DNA from: DTU019 sp050949825
Lineage (GTDB): Bacteria; Bacillota; Syntrophomonadia; Syntrophomonadales; Syntrophomonadaceae
Length of the DNA stretch: 64,000 bases
Assembly: GCA_050949825.1 (NCBI GenBank)
Contig: JBMNGL010000001.1
Location: 124,001 to 188,000, forward strand
Direction of reading: 5' to 3'
Made by a program: the position numbers and the translations under genes. Shown one piece after another: positions 35,385-42,296 of this stretch (positions are counted from its first letter, which is position 1; the number at the start of each line of letters is the position of its first letter). The notes below the pieces were generated by a model. It had not been told where the DNA came from. It searched no databases and saw nothing but the letters and a program-made list of their open reading frames with translations.

Positions 35385-36734
35385 TCACTTCAAGACGCTC
35401 AATGGATTAACTTTTGAGCCATTATAGGTTACTTCAAAGTGGATATGAGGTCCCGAGCTGCGTCCGGTGCTGCCCAGGGTAGCAATCCCCTGTCCACGGG
35501 ATACCTTCTGTCCCACCGACACATTAAGGCTGTCGCAATGCGCATAGCGGGTGGCATAGCCGTTGCCGTGGTCGATTACGACGCATTTACCATAACCGCC
35601 AGCCCAGCCTGCAGAAACTACATAGCCACTGTTGGCGGCACGCAGGGTAGAACCCCGTCGTCCGGTGATGTCAATCCCCGGGTGGCTTGACCGGTAGTAG
35701 TTGCTGATGGGTCCGTAAATGGGCCAATCCAAAACACCCTTACTGACCCCCCCGCTGCCGCGTGACGCTACCTGCACCACTTGATTGCCTTTAACTAAAA
35801 CCCGGGCAACCGGATTCTTCAACACTTCTTCACTGGTAATCTCTCTTTGGGCGATGACCCCATTCCTTTTAACCGCCTGATAGGTAATCTTCTTCTCCCC
35901 ATCGCTGCCTTCCTGTTTCACGCGAACCCTGGTCGGGGCGCTGGCATCAACTACTACCTCGGTTTCGTAAGGGATAGCCTCCACCTTTTCGCCTTCAACC
36001 TGGGCAACCACAGTGAGCAAAGGTTTGCTCTTTACTACAATCAGTTCCTGCCCCAGTGATAAGTTGTCCGAAGTAAGATGATTGGCCTTTTTGATCTCAT
36101 CTACATAGGTATCATTGCGCCGGGCAATCAGCCACAGGTTATCGCCCTCTTGCACCACATACTTCTCCGGGTTGGCGACGCCGATGCTAATAAGGTGGTA
36201 AGCCTGTTCGCGGGTGCAAATCTGCTGCAGCGGGACCCGGCCCACCAGCACTTCAACCTGTTCTTCAAAACCCACCTGTATCAGCTTTTCACCCTCGTCC
36301 GCTGCGCCAAATTCGTTTGTAAACTGCTCCACCAGTTGCCGGGCTTCATCCTCATTAACCAGGCTGGCTACCGCCTGATCGTTTACCATAATGGTAGCGG
36401 CCACCGCTTCAAAACACACGCTTTGCTCCAGCAAGGCGGCTAGCTGATCAGAGGGAACCAGGCTGGATTGCAGGGCAAATACCTCTTTAAACTGCACATC
36501 GGTGCCCAACTCCAGGTTCAGGTTAAACTGGGCTTCTTGGTCCAGTTGCATTTGCATTAAGGCCTGTTGTACTTCTTGACTGGATTTGGCCAGGAATTGG
36601 GGTTGTCCATCAATTATTACGGCGATTGCGGAGGCTTTAGCGGCAAGTAACCACATGCAAGAAAAAATCATTACAGCCAGTGCGGCACAGACGGCGGGCA
36701 CCAGTTGCTGTCGCTGTCGCAAATACGAAATCAT
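35385..36734 (-). CDS. Secreted or membrane-anchored M23 endopeptidase with LysM and G5 domains
   Basis: A 449-residue wall hydrolase candidate. Residues 10-35 are an N-terminal membrane segment. A LysM unit (about 195-240, YVVQEGDNLWLIARRND) can bind glycan, a G5 domain follows (about 245-330, EAIPYETEVVVD to VARVLVKGNQ), then an M23 zinc peptidase domain (about 345-449) with SSHPGIDITG, YAHCDSLNVSVG and GPHIHFEV, so the LytM/gpNPD-type metal ligands HxxxD and HxH are complete. It probably cuts peptidoglycan cross-bridges in growth or sporulation. Confidence 0.92.
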   Translation of the reverse strand: MISYLRQRQQLVPAVCAALAVMIFSCMWLLAAKASAIAVIIDGQPQFLAKSSQEVQQALMQMQLDQEAQFNLNLELGTDVQFKEVFALQSSLVPSDQLAALLEQSVCFEAVAATIMVNDQAVASLVNEDEARQLVEQFTNEFGAADEGEKLIQVGFEEQVEVLVGRVPLQQICTREQAYHLISIGVANPEKYVVQEGDNLWLIARRNDTYVDEIKKANHLTSDNLSLGQELIVVKSKPLLTVVAQVEGEKVEAIPYETEVVVDASAPTRVRVKQEGSDGEKKITYQAVKRNGVIAQREITSEEVLKNPVARVLVKGNQVVQVASRGSGGVSKGVLDWPIYGPISNYYRSSHPGIDITGRRGSTLRAANSGYVVSAGWAGGYGKCVVIDHGNGYATRYAHCDSLNVSVGQKVSRGQGIATLGSTGRSSGPHIHFEVTYNGSKVNPLSVLK

Positions 36735-36808
36735 ACAAAATTCTCCACTTTCATTATTTTGGCCTTTTTTATATTCTATGCCACCGGCAATTTTTCCTGC
36801 TTATCTGA

Positions 36809-38146
36809 TCAGATTTTCCCTGATCGTCTATAATAATCCAGGTATATGGAGGCTTCCACCCGCTTACGATGCATCTCGCAGCTTAACATATGCGGCTTCT
36901 TCAAATCCCCATTGCGATAATAAGCCTGTGCCAGGCAACCACCCCCACAATAGTATCTGGCCCAGCATCGACTGCATTCCTTATCATGGACCTGGCAAGC
37001 AGCAAAGCTCTGCTTGATGGAAACATCCCCATATCCACGTTTCACATTGCCCATCAAAAACCCGGCTTCGCCGACTAATTGATGGCAAGGATACAGATCG
37101 CCTTCCGGGGTTACGGTCAGATACTCCACCCCAGCGCCACATCCGGTGAGGCGTTTGGCCAGACAAGGCCCCTGTTGCATGTCCAAATTGAAATGATAAA
37201 AATCCACCGCCGCACCCTTTTTGGCATATTCGATCAAGACCTCCGTCAAGCGTTCATACTCCTGCTTTACAATAGGGAGATCAGCGGGCCGAATGCTATA
37301 CTCATTTTCCGGGCCGACTGCAGGTTCCAGGGAAACCGAGAAAAATCCCAATTCCAAAAGATGTCTGCAATCCTCTGCAAAATCTAAATTCTGCCGGGTA
37401 AAGGTTCCCCGCACATAATAACTGACCGGGCCTGCCGCTACCATGGCCTTGATTTTGGGAACTACGGTGGCATAACTGCCTGAACCATTTTTTAGCGGAC
37501 GGTATTGGTCATGTACTGTCTGACGCCCGTCTAAACTTAAAATAACCCCAATGTTATTATCAGTCACCCAATTGATAATAGTGTCATCGAGCAACAAGGC
37601 ATTGGTGGTTAATGTGAAGGCAAACTCTTTGTTATGAACTGGTTCCAGGGAGCGGCAATATTTGACTAATTCCTTTAGCATATCGGCCACCAACAACGGT
37701 TCTCCACCAAAGAAATCAATTTCCAAATGCTTGCGTCCCTGGCTATGCTCGATCAGGAAATCCACGGCTTGCCTGGCTATTTCCAAACTCATCAGGCCAG
37801 GCTTCATTCCGAAATCGCCTTGAGCTGCAAAACAATAGCCGCAACTCATGTTGCACAAGTGAGCAACATTGAGGCATAAGGCTTTAAGCACCAGGCCTGC
37901 TGTGTCCACACGGACCGGTTCCATTTCGGTAAACAAGGCCCCTTGCCGATGCAAAGCATTCATTTCCCGCCAGATTTCATCCAGCATGCTCGCAGGCAGT
38001 TGCGGTCCCAGTTGCTGCCGCACCTGCTCATAATCACCCCGGGCTTCGATCAGGTGGTTTATAAAAAGATAGGCAGCTTGATCCAGGACATGAACCGCTC
38101 CGCTGTTCACATCAACTAAAAAATAATCCTCTTTCCACGGGAACAC
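36809..38146 (-). CDS. Radical SAM/SPASM maturase of the SCIFF peptide
   Basis: A 445-residue (from GTG 38146) radical SAM enzyme that installs thioether cross-links in the six-cysteine SCIFF precursor, whose gene lies 114 bp upstream on the same strand. The N-terminal 75 residues (DVNSGAVHVLDQAAYLF) are the fused peptide-recognition domain. The radical SAM cluster is C98, C102, C105 (CNMSCGYC). The C-terminal SPASM region has cysteines in CGAGVEYLTVTPEGDLYPC, CSRCWARYYCGGGC and LSCEMH. The start is unclear: GTG 38146 has no ribosome site, but a CTG at 38182 is 8 bp from GGGAGGG, and the codons between read naturally (QHYDFKANLH). Close relatives are known from Clostridia. Confidence 0.9.
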   Translation of the reverse strand: MFPWKEDYFLVDVNSGAVHVLDQAAYLFINHLIEARGDYEQVRQQLGPQLPASMLDEIWREMNALHRQGALFTEMEPVRVDTAGLVLKALCLNVAHLCNMSCGYCFAAQGDFGMKPGLMSLEIARQAVDFLIEHSQGRKHLEIDFFGGEPLLVADMLKELVKYCRSLEPVHNKEFAFTLTTNALLLDDTIINWVTDNNIGVILSLDGRQTVHDQYRPLKNGSGSYATVVPKIKAMVAAGPVSYYVRGTFTRQNLDFAEDCRHLLELGFFSVSLEPAVGPENEYSIRPADLPIVKQEYERLTEVLIEYAKKGAAVDFYHFNLDMQQGPCLAKRLTGCGAGVEYLTVTPEGDLYPCHQLVGEAGFLMGNVKRGYGDVSIKQSFAACQVHDKECSRCWARYYCGGGCLAQAYYRNGDLKKPHMLSCEMHRKRVEASIYLDYYRRSGKI

Positions 38147-38259
38147 ATGGAGGTTGGCCTTGAAATCATAATGCTGTAACAGAAGTGCATCCCTCCCAAC
38201 GGGCCATCACCTTATAGGCATGCTGAAATAGGGGCCCTTCCCCCGATTTCGTAAAAAAG

Positions 38260-38406
38260 CTATGCTTGCTGACGGCACACCTGATTGCCAACGGTACAGG
38301 AGGTTTTACAGGCAGACTGACACGAAGTGGCACATTCGCGGCAGTTGGTCTTATCTTCGGCCTTGTTCAGGCTGGGTTTGATTAACATAACAATATGCTT
38401 GTTCAT
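38260..38406 (-). CDS. SCIFF six-cysteine ribosomal peptide precursor
   Basis: A 48-residue peptide too short for usual gene calling. ATG 38406 follows GGGGAGGAG at normal spacing and TAG ends the gene at 38260. The last half carries six cysteines, C22, C25, C29, C33, C37 and C44, in the pattern CRECATSCQSACKTSC and TVGNQVC, the signature of the SCIFF family (six cysteines in forty-five residues). The leader half reads MNKHIVMLIKP. The maturase gene follows on the same strand. The peptide should become a thioether-cross-linked product of the ranthipeptide class; its role in any organism is unknown. Confidence 0.9.
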   Translation of the reverse strand: MNKHIVMLIKPSLNKAEDKTNCRECATSCQSACKTSCTVGNQVCRQQA

Positions 38407-38431
38407 GAATGGTCTCCTCCCCTAATACAAT

Positions 38432-38543
38432 GAGCGTCCTTTCGGACAAACGGATTGTATGCTCGCTGCGCTCGCGAAATAATAATGGAGCACCCTGACG
38501 GGTACACGGATTATATGCTCGCTGCGCTCGCGAAATAATAATG
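38432..38543. repeat. Two 56-bp tandem repeats beside tRNA-Gly
   Basis: Units at 38432-38487 and 38488-38543 both start GAGC, contain a short hairpin, then CGGATT(G/A)TATGCTCGC and CGAAATAATAATG; the next GAGC is inside the tRNA-Gly 3' end. The hairpins are GTCC/GGAC in one unit and ACCC/GGGT in the other, so the stem is kept while its sequence changes. Confidence 0.85.
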
Positions 38544-38616
38544 GAGCGGGAAAAGGGGTTCGAACCCTCGACACCCGGCTTGGGAAGCCGGTGCTCTGCC
38601 ACTGAGCTACTCCCGC
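38542..38616 (-). tRNA. tRNA-Gly (anticodon CCC)
   Basis: Acceptor GCGGGAG pairs with TTCCCGC, the D arm is GCTCAGTGGCAGAGC, and anticodon stem CCGGC/GCCGG holds loop TTCCCAA with anticodon CCC. The TTCGAAC T-loop and encoded CCA are present. 75 nt with CCA. Confidence 0.95.
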
Positions 38617-38649
38617 TCGACCTCTCGGTTGACGACGATGCAGCTAATA

Positions 38650-38725
38650 TGGCGAAGCCGATGGGATTTGAACCCACGATCTCCGGCGTGACAGGCCGGC
38701 ATGTTAACCGCTACACCACGGCTCC
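38650..38725 (-). tRNA. tRNA-Asp (anticodon GTC)
   Basis: Acceptor GGAGCCG with CGGCTTC, discriminator G, encoded CCA; anticodon stem CCGGC/GCCGG with loop CTGTCAC, anticodon GTC; T-loop TTCAAAT. It is 33 bp upstream of tRNA-Gly on the same strand, likely one transcript. Confidence 0.95.
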
Positions 38726-38883
38726 GCATTTTCGTATCGCATAGATATAGTAACAAAACTATCAAGAAAATTCAAGTGCTGCCCTCCCGATCAGGGCGTA
38801 TTTCAGCCCGGAGCAGACCGCCCTGCCCCTGAAGGCTCGATAAGGTTTTCAATAATGAATTGGCAAGGATTGTCTATGCATGT

Positions 38884-39348
38884 TTATTTCCAGGTAGTAG
38901 CCTCTGGTTTATACACAATAACTCCCACTTTAGCCAAATGCATGACCTTTTGGCTTACGCTTCCGAGAACAATGTCTTTTATTTTAGATAGACCGCGATT
39001 TCCCATAATAATCAGGTCACACTTTAGACTTTCAGCATTTTTCACAATTTCTTCTTCTGGCTTCCCAAATCTAACCAGGGAATCTACCGTCAGGCCAGAC
39101 TGCTTAAATAACTTATGGCCCGGCTGCAAGATTTTACTCCCCTTTTTAGACAGGGCTTTATTAAATTCCTCTTCATTATCAAATTTGGTATTAATTATGG
39201 AATAGGTTTTCCAATCCACTATATTTTCCACTACATTAATAAGGATGACAGATTTGACAACGCCACTTAGCATCAATTCTTTAGCCAGTTCAATAGCGCC
39301 CAGGGCGCTCTCAGAACCATCTGTAGCAACAAGTGCTCGATTATACAT
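38884..39348 (-). CDS. Universal stress protein, UspA family
   Basis: A 154-residue Usp-fold protein with the ATP-binding signature GNRGLSKIKDIVLGSVS, so it probably binds ATP. The start is ATG 39348 (MYNRALVATDGSE) with GGGAG eight bases before; the in-frame region to 39441 has no good site. It is alone in its transcript. Members protect cells in stress; specific targets are unknown. Confidence 0.9.
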   Translation of the reverse strand: MYNRALVATDGSESALGAIELAKELMLSGVVKSVILINVVENIVDWKTYSIINTKFDNEEEFNKALSKKGSKILQPGHKLFKQSGLTVDSLVRFGKPEEEIVKNAESLKCDLIIMGNRGLSKIKDIVLGSVSQKVMHLAKVGVIVYKPEATTWK

Positions 39349-39616
39349 TATATTCACTCCCTTGGTAATCCAATAATCAACCCCTATATTTAAAATACCA
39401 TTAAAATCTATGGCTCTGCTTAGATTTATGCACGATTTCAATTTTTTGGCCTATTTAACGATGTTTTACTGGACATATTTTCGTCCCCTTTGTCGGCATA
39501 TTCGTAGGCAGCTTCTATTTCATGTACGAAATTCTAGTTAAAATGCTCTCTTAGATATCAGTTTGCATAGTCTGACATCAAAACTGACATTCGCCATGAT
39601 TTTGGCCTCACAATGT

Positions 39617-39703
39617 ATAAAATACCGGAGCCTTAAAACCCCGGCATCACTTGCTTTATATGGTGGGCGCAGCAGGTTTCGAACCTGCGGCTTCTACCGT
39701 GTG
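39617..39703. repeat. Left att-like copy: tRNA-Val 3' fragment plus terminator
   Basis: Matches 40651-40737 for 87 bp with two mismatches. It stops where the anticodon stem of the intact gene continues, so it cannot form a functional tRNA. Confidence 0.88.
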
Positions 39704-39705
39704 TA

Positions 39706-39813
39706 TTACACTTTATATTTTTTATACAGTCCTGAGCTTGCAAATAGTTTCCTAAGTGCAGCCATAGCCTGGCAGGCAAAATTACACTCGTCTTTTAGGT
39801 AATTTTCCAGCAT
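39706..39813 (-). CDS. Possible 35-residue protein
   Basis: ATG 39813 is preceded by GGGGAAG at normal distance and the frame runs 35 codons to TAA 39706, ending three bases from the att-like copy. Sequence MLENYLKDECNFACQAMAA begins it. No family is recognised; it may be a gene remnant of the island. Confidence 0.3.
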   Translation of the reverse strand: MLENYLKDECNFACQAMAALRKLFASSGLYKKYKV

Positions 39814-39826
39814 AATTACTTCCCCA

Positions 39827-39855
39827 ATAAAAATAGCCCGGCATTGCTGCCAGGC
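39827..39855 (-). terminator. Minus-strand terminator inside the island
   Basis: Minus-strand GCCTGGCA, loop GCAA, TGCCGGGC (one G-U) followed by TATTTTTATT. No minus-strand gene is seen just upstream, so it may be a remnant of a lost gene. Confidence 0.7.
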
Positions 39856-39889
39856 CCGATAATTTCTTAACTTTTTCTAGTAAAACTTA

Positions 39890-39918
39890 TTGGCTTATAC
39901 ACACCTATTGTGTATAAT
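39890..39918 (+). promoter_or_regulatory. hicAB promoter with palindromic operator
   Basis: TTGGCT (39890-39895), 17 bp, TATAAT (39913-39918). The palindrome TTATACAC (39895-39902) / GTGTATAA (39910-39917) overlaps the spacer and -10, a place where the HicB antitoxin would be expected to repress. Confidence 0.75.
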
Positions 39919-39937
39919 ATAAGCACGAGGTGGGGCA

Positions 39938-40110
39938 ATGAAACGGAAAGACCTGGTAAAACTTTTAGAACAGAATGGTTGGTGGATAAAGCGCGAAGGC
40001 CATGACCACACTATCTACACAACGGAACAGCCAACGAGCCAATCCCTCGGCACAATGAAATAAATGACATACTGGCAAAGAAAATCATCAAACGCCGAGG
40101 GCTGAACTAG
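39938..40110 (+). pseudogene. hicA: HicA-type mRNA interferase toxin, frameshifted
   Basis: ATG 39938 follows GAGGTGGGG. The first 30 codons (MKRKDLVKLLEQNGWWIKRE, then HDHTIYT) match HicA, including the conserved histidine. The frame then runs into a stop after 41 codons (TAA within 40055-40063). In the +1 relative frame the family ending EPIPRHNEINDILAKKII continues to TAG 40108. One base missing near 40033-40038 explains this. The toxin is therefore probably dead, unless the sequence has an error there or a frameshift is used. Confidence 0.85.
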
Positions 40111-40118
40111 CCCTCGGC
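40094..40118 (+). other. Perfect hairpin across the hicA end
   Basis: GCCGAGGGCT (40094-40103), loop GAACT, AGCCCTCGGC (40109-40118). It overlaps the old hicA stop and lies 13 bp before the hicB ribosome site, with no T-run, so it may act on mRNA stability or as a weak terminator between the two genes. Confidence 0.7.
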
Positions 40119-40145
40119 CTACCACCATAAAGGAGAGTGTTGTTA

Positions 40146-40532
40146 ATGACAAAGGTATATCCTGTTATCCTTACCCCTTCCGATTCGGGATATGTTGTAA
40201 CTGTTCCTGACCTCGACATTAATACGCAAGGCAAAGACCTGGCAGAAGCAATCTATATGGCGCGCGATGCTATCGGGCTTTGGGGAATATGTGAACAGGA
40301 TGATGGACGTACAATTCCCGAACCCTCTACCTCTGAACCGCCACATGAAGCTAATGAGCTCGTATCGTGGGTAGATATTGACTTTGTAAAATACCGTAAA
40401 GCAATTGATTTAATTACTATGCGCATTAATGTCTCGATTCCTAAATATCTAAAAGTCCTGGGCGATGAAGCCGGTGTTAATTTCTCCCAAACACTGCAAA
40501 AAGCCTTAAAACAACAATTAGGAATCGAATAA
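40146..40532 (+). CDS. hicB: HicB-family antitoxin
   Basis: A 128-residue HicB with the degenerate RNase H-like N-terminal fold (YPVILTPSDSGYVVTVPD, then AEAIYMARDAIGLW) and a C-terminal helical ribbon-helix-helix-like part (RINVSIPKYLKVLGDEAGVNF), which would bind DNA. It neutralises HicA and represses its own promoter. The start is ATG 40146 with AGGAG ten bases before; GTG 40137 is an alternative too close to that site. Its toxin partner is frameshifted, so it may be an orphan. Confidence 0.9.
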   Translation: MTKVYPVILTPSDSGYVVTVPDLDINTQGKDLAEAIYMARDAIGLWGICEQDDGRTIPEPSTSEPPHEANELVSWVDIDFVKYRKAIDLITMRINVSIPKYLKVLGDEAGVNFSQTLQKALKQQLGIE

Positions 40533-40536
40533 CACA

Positions 40537-40561
40537 AGAGCCAGGTTAACTTCCTGGCTCT
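40537..40561 (+). terminator. Hairpin after hicB, possible terminator
   Basis: AGAGCCAGG (40537-40545) and CCTGGCTCT (40553-40561) form a perfect 9-bp stem four bases after the hicB stop. The T-run is weak (ATATGTT). Confidence 0.6.
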
Positions 40562-40645
40562 ATATGTTCCCTACCCCCGTATCGATTTGATTTTGGAATC
40601 ATCTAGCTTGTCCCCAAATCTGCCACCAGGACCAAATAGTCTGCT

Positions 40646-40681
40646 CCAAAATAAAATACCGGAGCCCTAAAACCCCGGTAT
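40646..40681 (-). terminator. tRNA-Val terminator
   Basis: Minus-strand ATACCGG/CCGGTAT hairpin (40656-40662 with 40675-40681) followed by TTTTATTTT. It is downstream of tRNA-Val and is part of the duplicated att-like segment. Confidence 0.8.
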
Positions 40682-40694
40682 CACTTGCTTTATA

Positions 40695-40769
40695 TGGTGG
40701 GCGCAGCAGGTTTCGAACCTGCGGCTTCTACCGTGTGAAGGTAGCACTCTCCCGCTGAGTTATGCGCCC
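40695..40769 (-). tRNA. tRNA-Val (anticodon CAC)
   Basis: Acceptor GGGCGCA with TGCGCCC, discriminator A, encoded CCA; anticodon stem CTACC/GGTAG with loop TTCACAC, anticodon CAC. T-loop TTCGAAA. It is intact although an island joins its 3' side. Confidence 0.95.
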
Positions 40770-40820
40770 ATTGGTAGGTAATAGTTTAACACTTCTAAAC
40801 GGCTTTTTCAAATGGTGGAT

Positions 40821-42101
40821 TCAATTAAAAAGATCATCTTGCACTATGGTTTGGCTGCGCTTCGGTCCTACCGCAATCAGGGTCTGTTTTACCCCGGTCA
40901 ATTCATAGATGACGTTGAGATAGGCTTGGGCGCGAACCGGCAAATCAGCATATTCGGTAATAGCGCTCAAGTCCTGTTGCCAGCCGGGCAGCTCGATATA
41001 TTCAGGTTCGCAAGCTTCCAAAACCTCTATGCTTTCCGGGAATTCCTCAATAAGGGTCCCCCGATATTTATAAGCTACGCATATTTTAACCACCTTAAAG
41101 GCATCCAGAACATCCAGCTTGGTAATGGCCAGGTCGGTCAGCCCATTCAGGCGGGCTGCATAGCGCAGTACTACTGCGTCCAGCCATCCACAACGGCGTT
41201 TCCTGCCGGTGGTGGTGCCAAATTCCATACCACGCTGCAGCAGCAAGGCCCCATCACTATCATCCAATTCGGTGGGGAAAGGTCCTTCACCAACCCTGGT
41301 GGTGTAAGCCTTGGCCACCCCCATCACCCGGTCAATACAGGTGGGCCCTACCCCGGCCCCCACACAAGCACCGCCGGCAATGGGATGCGATGAGGTCACA
41401 TAAGGGTAAGTGCCGTGGTCTATATCCAACAAAGTCCCCTGTGCCCCTTCAAAAAGCACCTTTTTCCCTTTCCGTACCGCCTCATGTATCAAATACGAGG
41501 TGTCGGCCAGGTAGGGACGCAAGCAATCAACCTGGGCCCGGAGCTCATCCAGCAGCAGACGATAATCGAAGCCCGGTTCGCCATAAATCTCCTCAATGAT
41601 GCGATTTTTATGCCCGACCTGATCTTTTAGGCGCGGTTCAAAATAGGCTGGTGAGTCCAGTATGTCTCCCAGCCTGAATCCCGTACGGTTAATCTTGTCT
41701 GCGTAAGTGGGTCCAATGCCCCTTCTGGTGGTTCCTATGTTGCTGGTCCGGTCTTCCAGGGCATCAATCTTCTTGTGGTATGGCATCACCAGGGGCGCGC
41801 GCCGACTTATGCGCAGGTTGCTGGTGTCAATCCCCTGGCTCTGCAGCTCCTGCAGTTCTTCAATCAACTCACCCATATCCACCACCACGCCATTACCAAT
41901 GATACATTGGGTATGGGGATACAGAATACCAGATGGAATCAGGTGCAGCTTAAACTGCTGATCCAGCACCTCCACCGTATGCCCGGCATTGCTGCCGCCC
42001 TGAAAACGGACTACACAATCCGCCCTTTCCGCCAAAAAGTCGGTGATTTTGCCTTTGCCTTCATCACCCCATTGGCTTCCCACCAAAATGATCGCTGTCA
42101 T
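40821..42101 (-). CDS. purA: Adenylosuccinate synthetase
   Basis: Converts IMP, aspartate and GTP to adenylosuccinate in AMP synthesis. The GTP loop GDEGKGKI and GSNAGHTV open the protein; RRGIGPTYADK, EGAQGTLLDIDHGTYPYVTSS and KLDVLDAFK follow in family order over 426 residues, full length. Ribosome site GGGGGG precedes ATG 42101. It lies 195 bp from lonC with the same direction but probably its own promoter. Confidence 0.97.
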   Translation of the reverse strand: MTAIILVGSQWGDEGKGKITDFLAERADCVVRFQGGSNAGHTVEVLDQQFKLHLIPSGILYPHTQCIIGNGVVVDMGELIEELQELQSQGIDTSNLRISRRAPLVMPYHKKIDALEDRTSNIGTTRRGIGPTYADKINRTGFRLGDILDSPAYFEPRLKDQVGHKNRIIEEIYGEPGFDYRLLLDELRAQVDCLRPYLADTSYLIHEAVRKGKKVLFEGAQGTLLDIDHGTYPYVTSSHPIAGGACVGAGVGPTCIDRVMGVAKAYTTRVGEGPFPTELDDSDGALLLQRGMEFGTTTGRKRRCGWLDAVVLRYAARLNGLTDLAITKLDVLDAFKVVKICVAYKYRGTLIEEFPESIEVLEACEPEYIELPGWQQDLSAITEYADLPVRAQAYLNVIYELTGVKQTLIAVGPKRSQTIVQDDLFN

Positions 42102-42296
42102 CAGGTCACCCCCCTGATATATTCAGCATAACGTTCATCCGAACATACTTTAGTGCTCGGCAAACTAATCTTAGCATTCCGGTTTGTTGGCTGTCAACTA
42201 CGGGCAGGTGCGCATTTGCGGGCTTTTGTATACTGTATATGGATATGTCGGTGAGGTTTACGCCTGACCTTGTACCTGCCCGACCACCAAGACAGT

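Larger units (their letters stand above)
39617..40737. mobile_element. Small genomic island integrated at tRNA-Val
   Basis: An 87-bp segment at 39617-39703 repeats almost exactly at 40651-40737 (two mismatches): the 3' 43 bases of tRNA-Val with its terminator hairpin. The intact tRNA gene is at 40695-40769. A copy of the tRNA 3' end a kilobase away is the mark of site-specific integration into a tRNA gene. Between the copies lie hicA (frameshifted), hicB and a 35-codon ORF, with no integrase, so this is a decayed or non-autonomous element. The integrase loss is inferred. Confidence 0.8.

Noticed and set aside
38432..38543. CRISPR array at the 56-bp tandem repeats
   Set aside because: Only two units, no distinct spacers and no cas genes.
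38351..38677. A 108-codon minus-strand ORF across tRNA-Gly and the SCIFF gene
   Set aside because: It overlaps the tRNA and runs in a different frame over the SCIFF gene, which has the better ribosome site and a family signature.
39563..39802. A 79-codon plus-strand ORF over the left tRNA-Val fragment
   Set aside because: It overlaps the att-like repeat, has no ribosome site and no family likeness.
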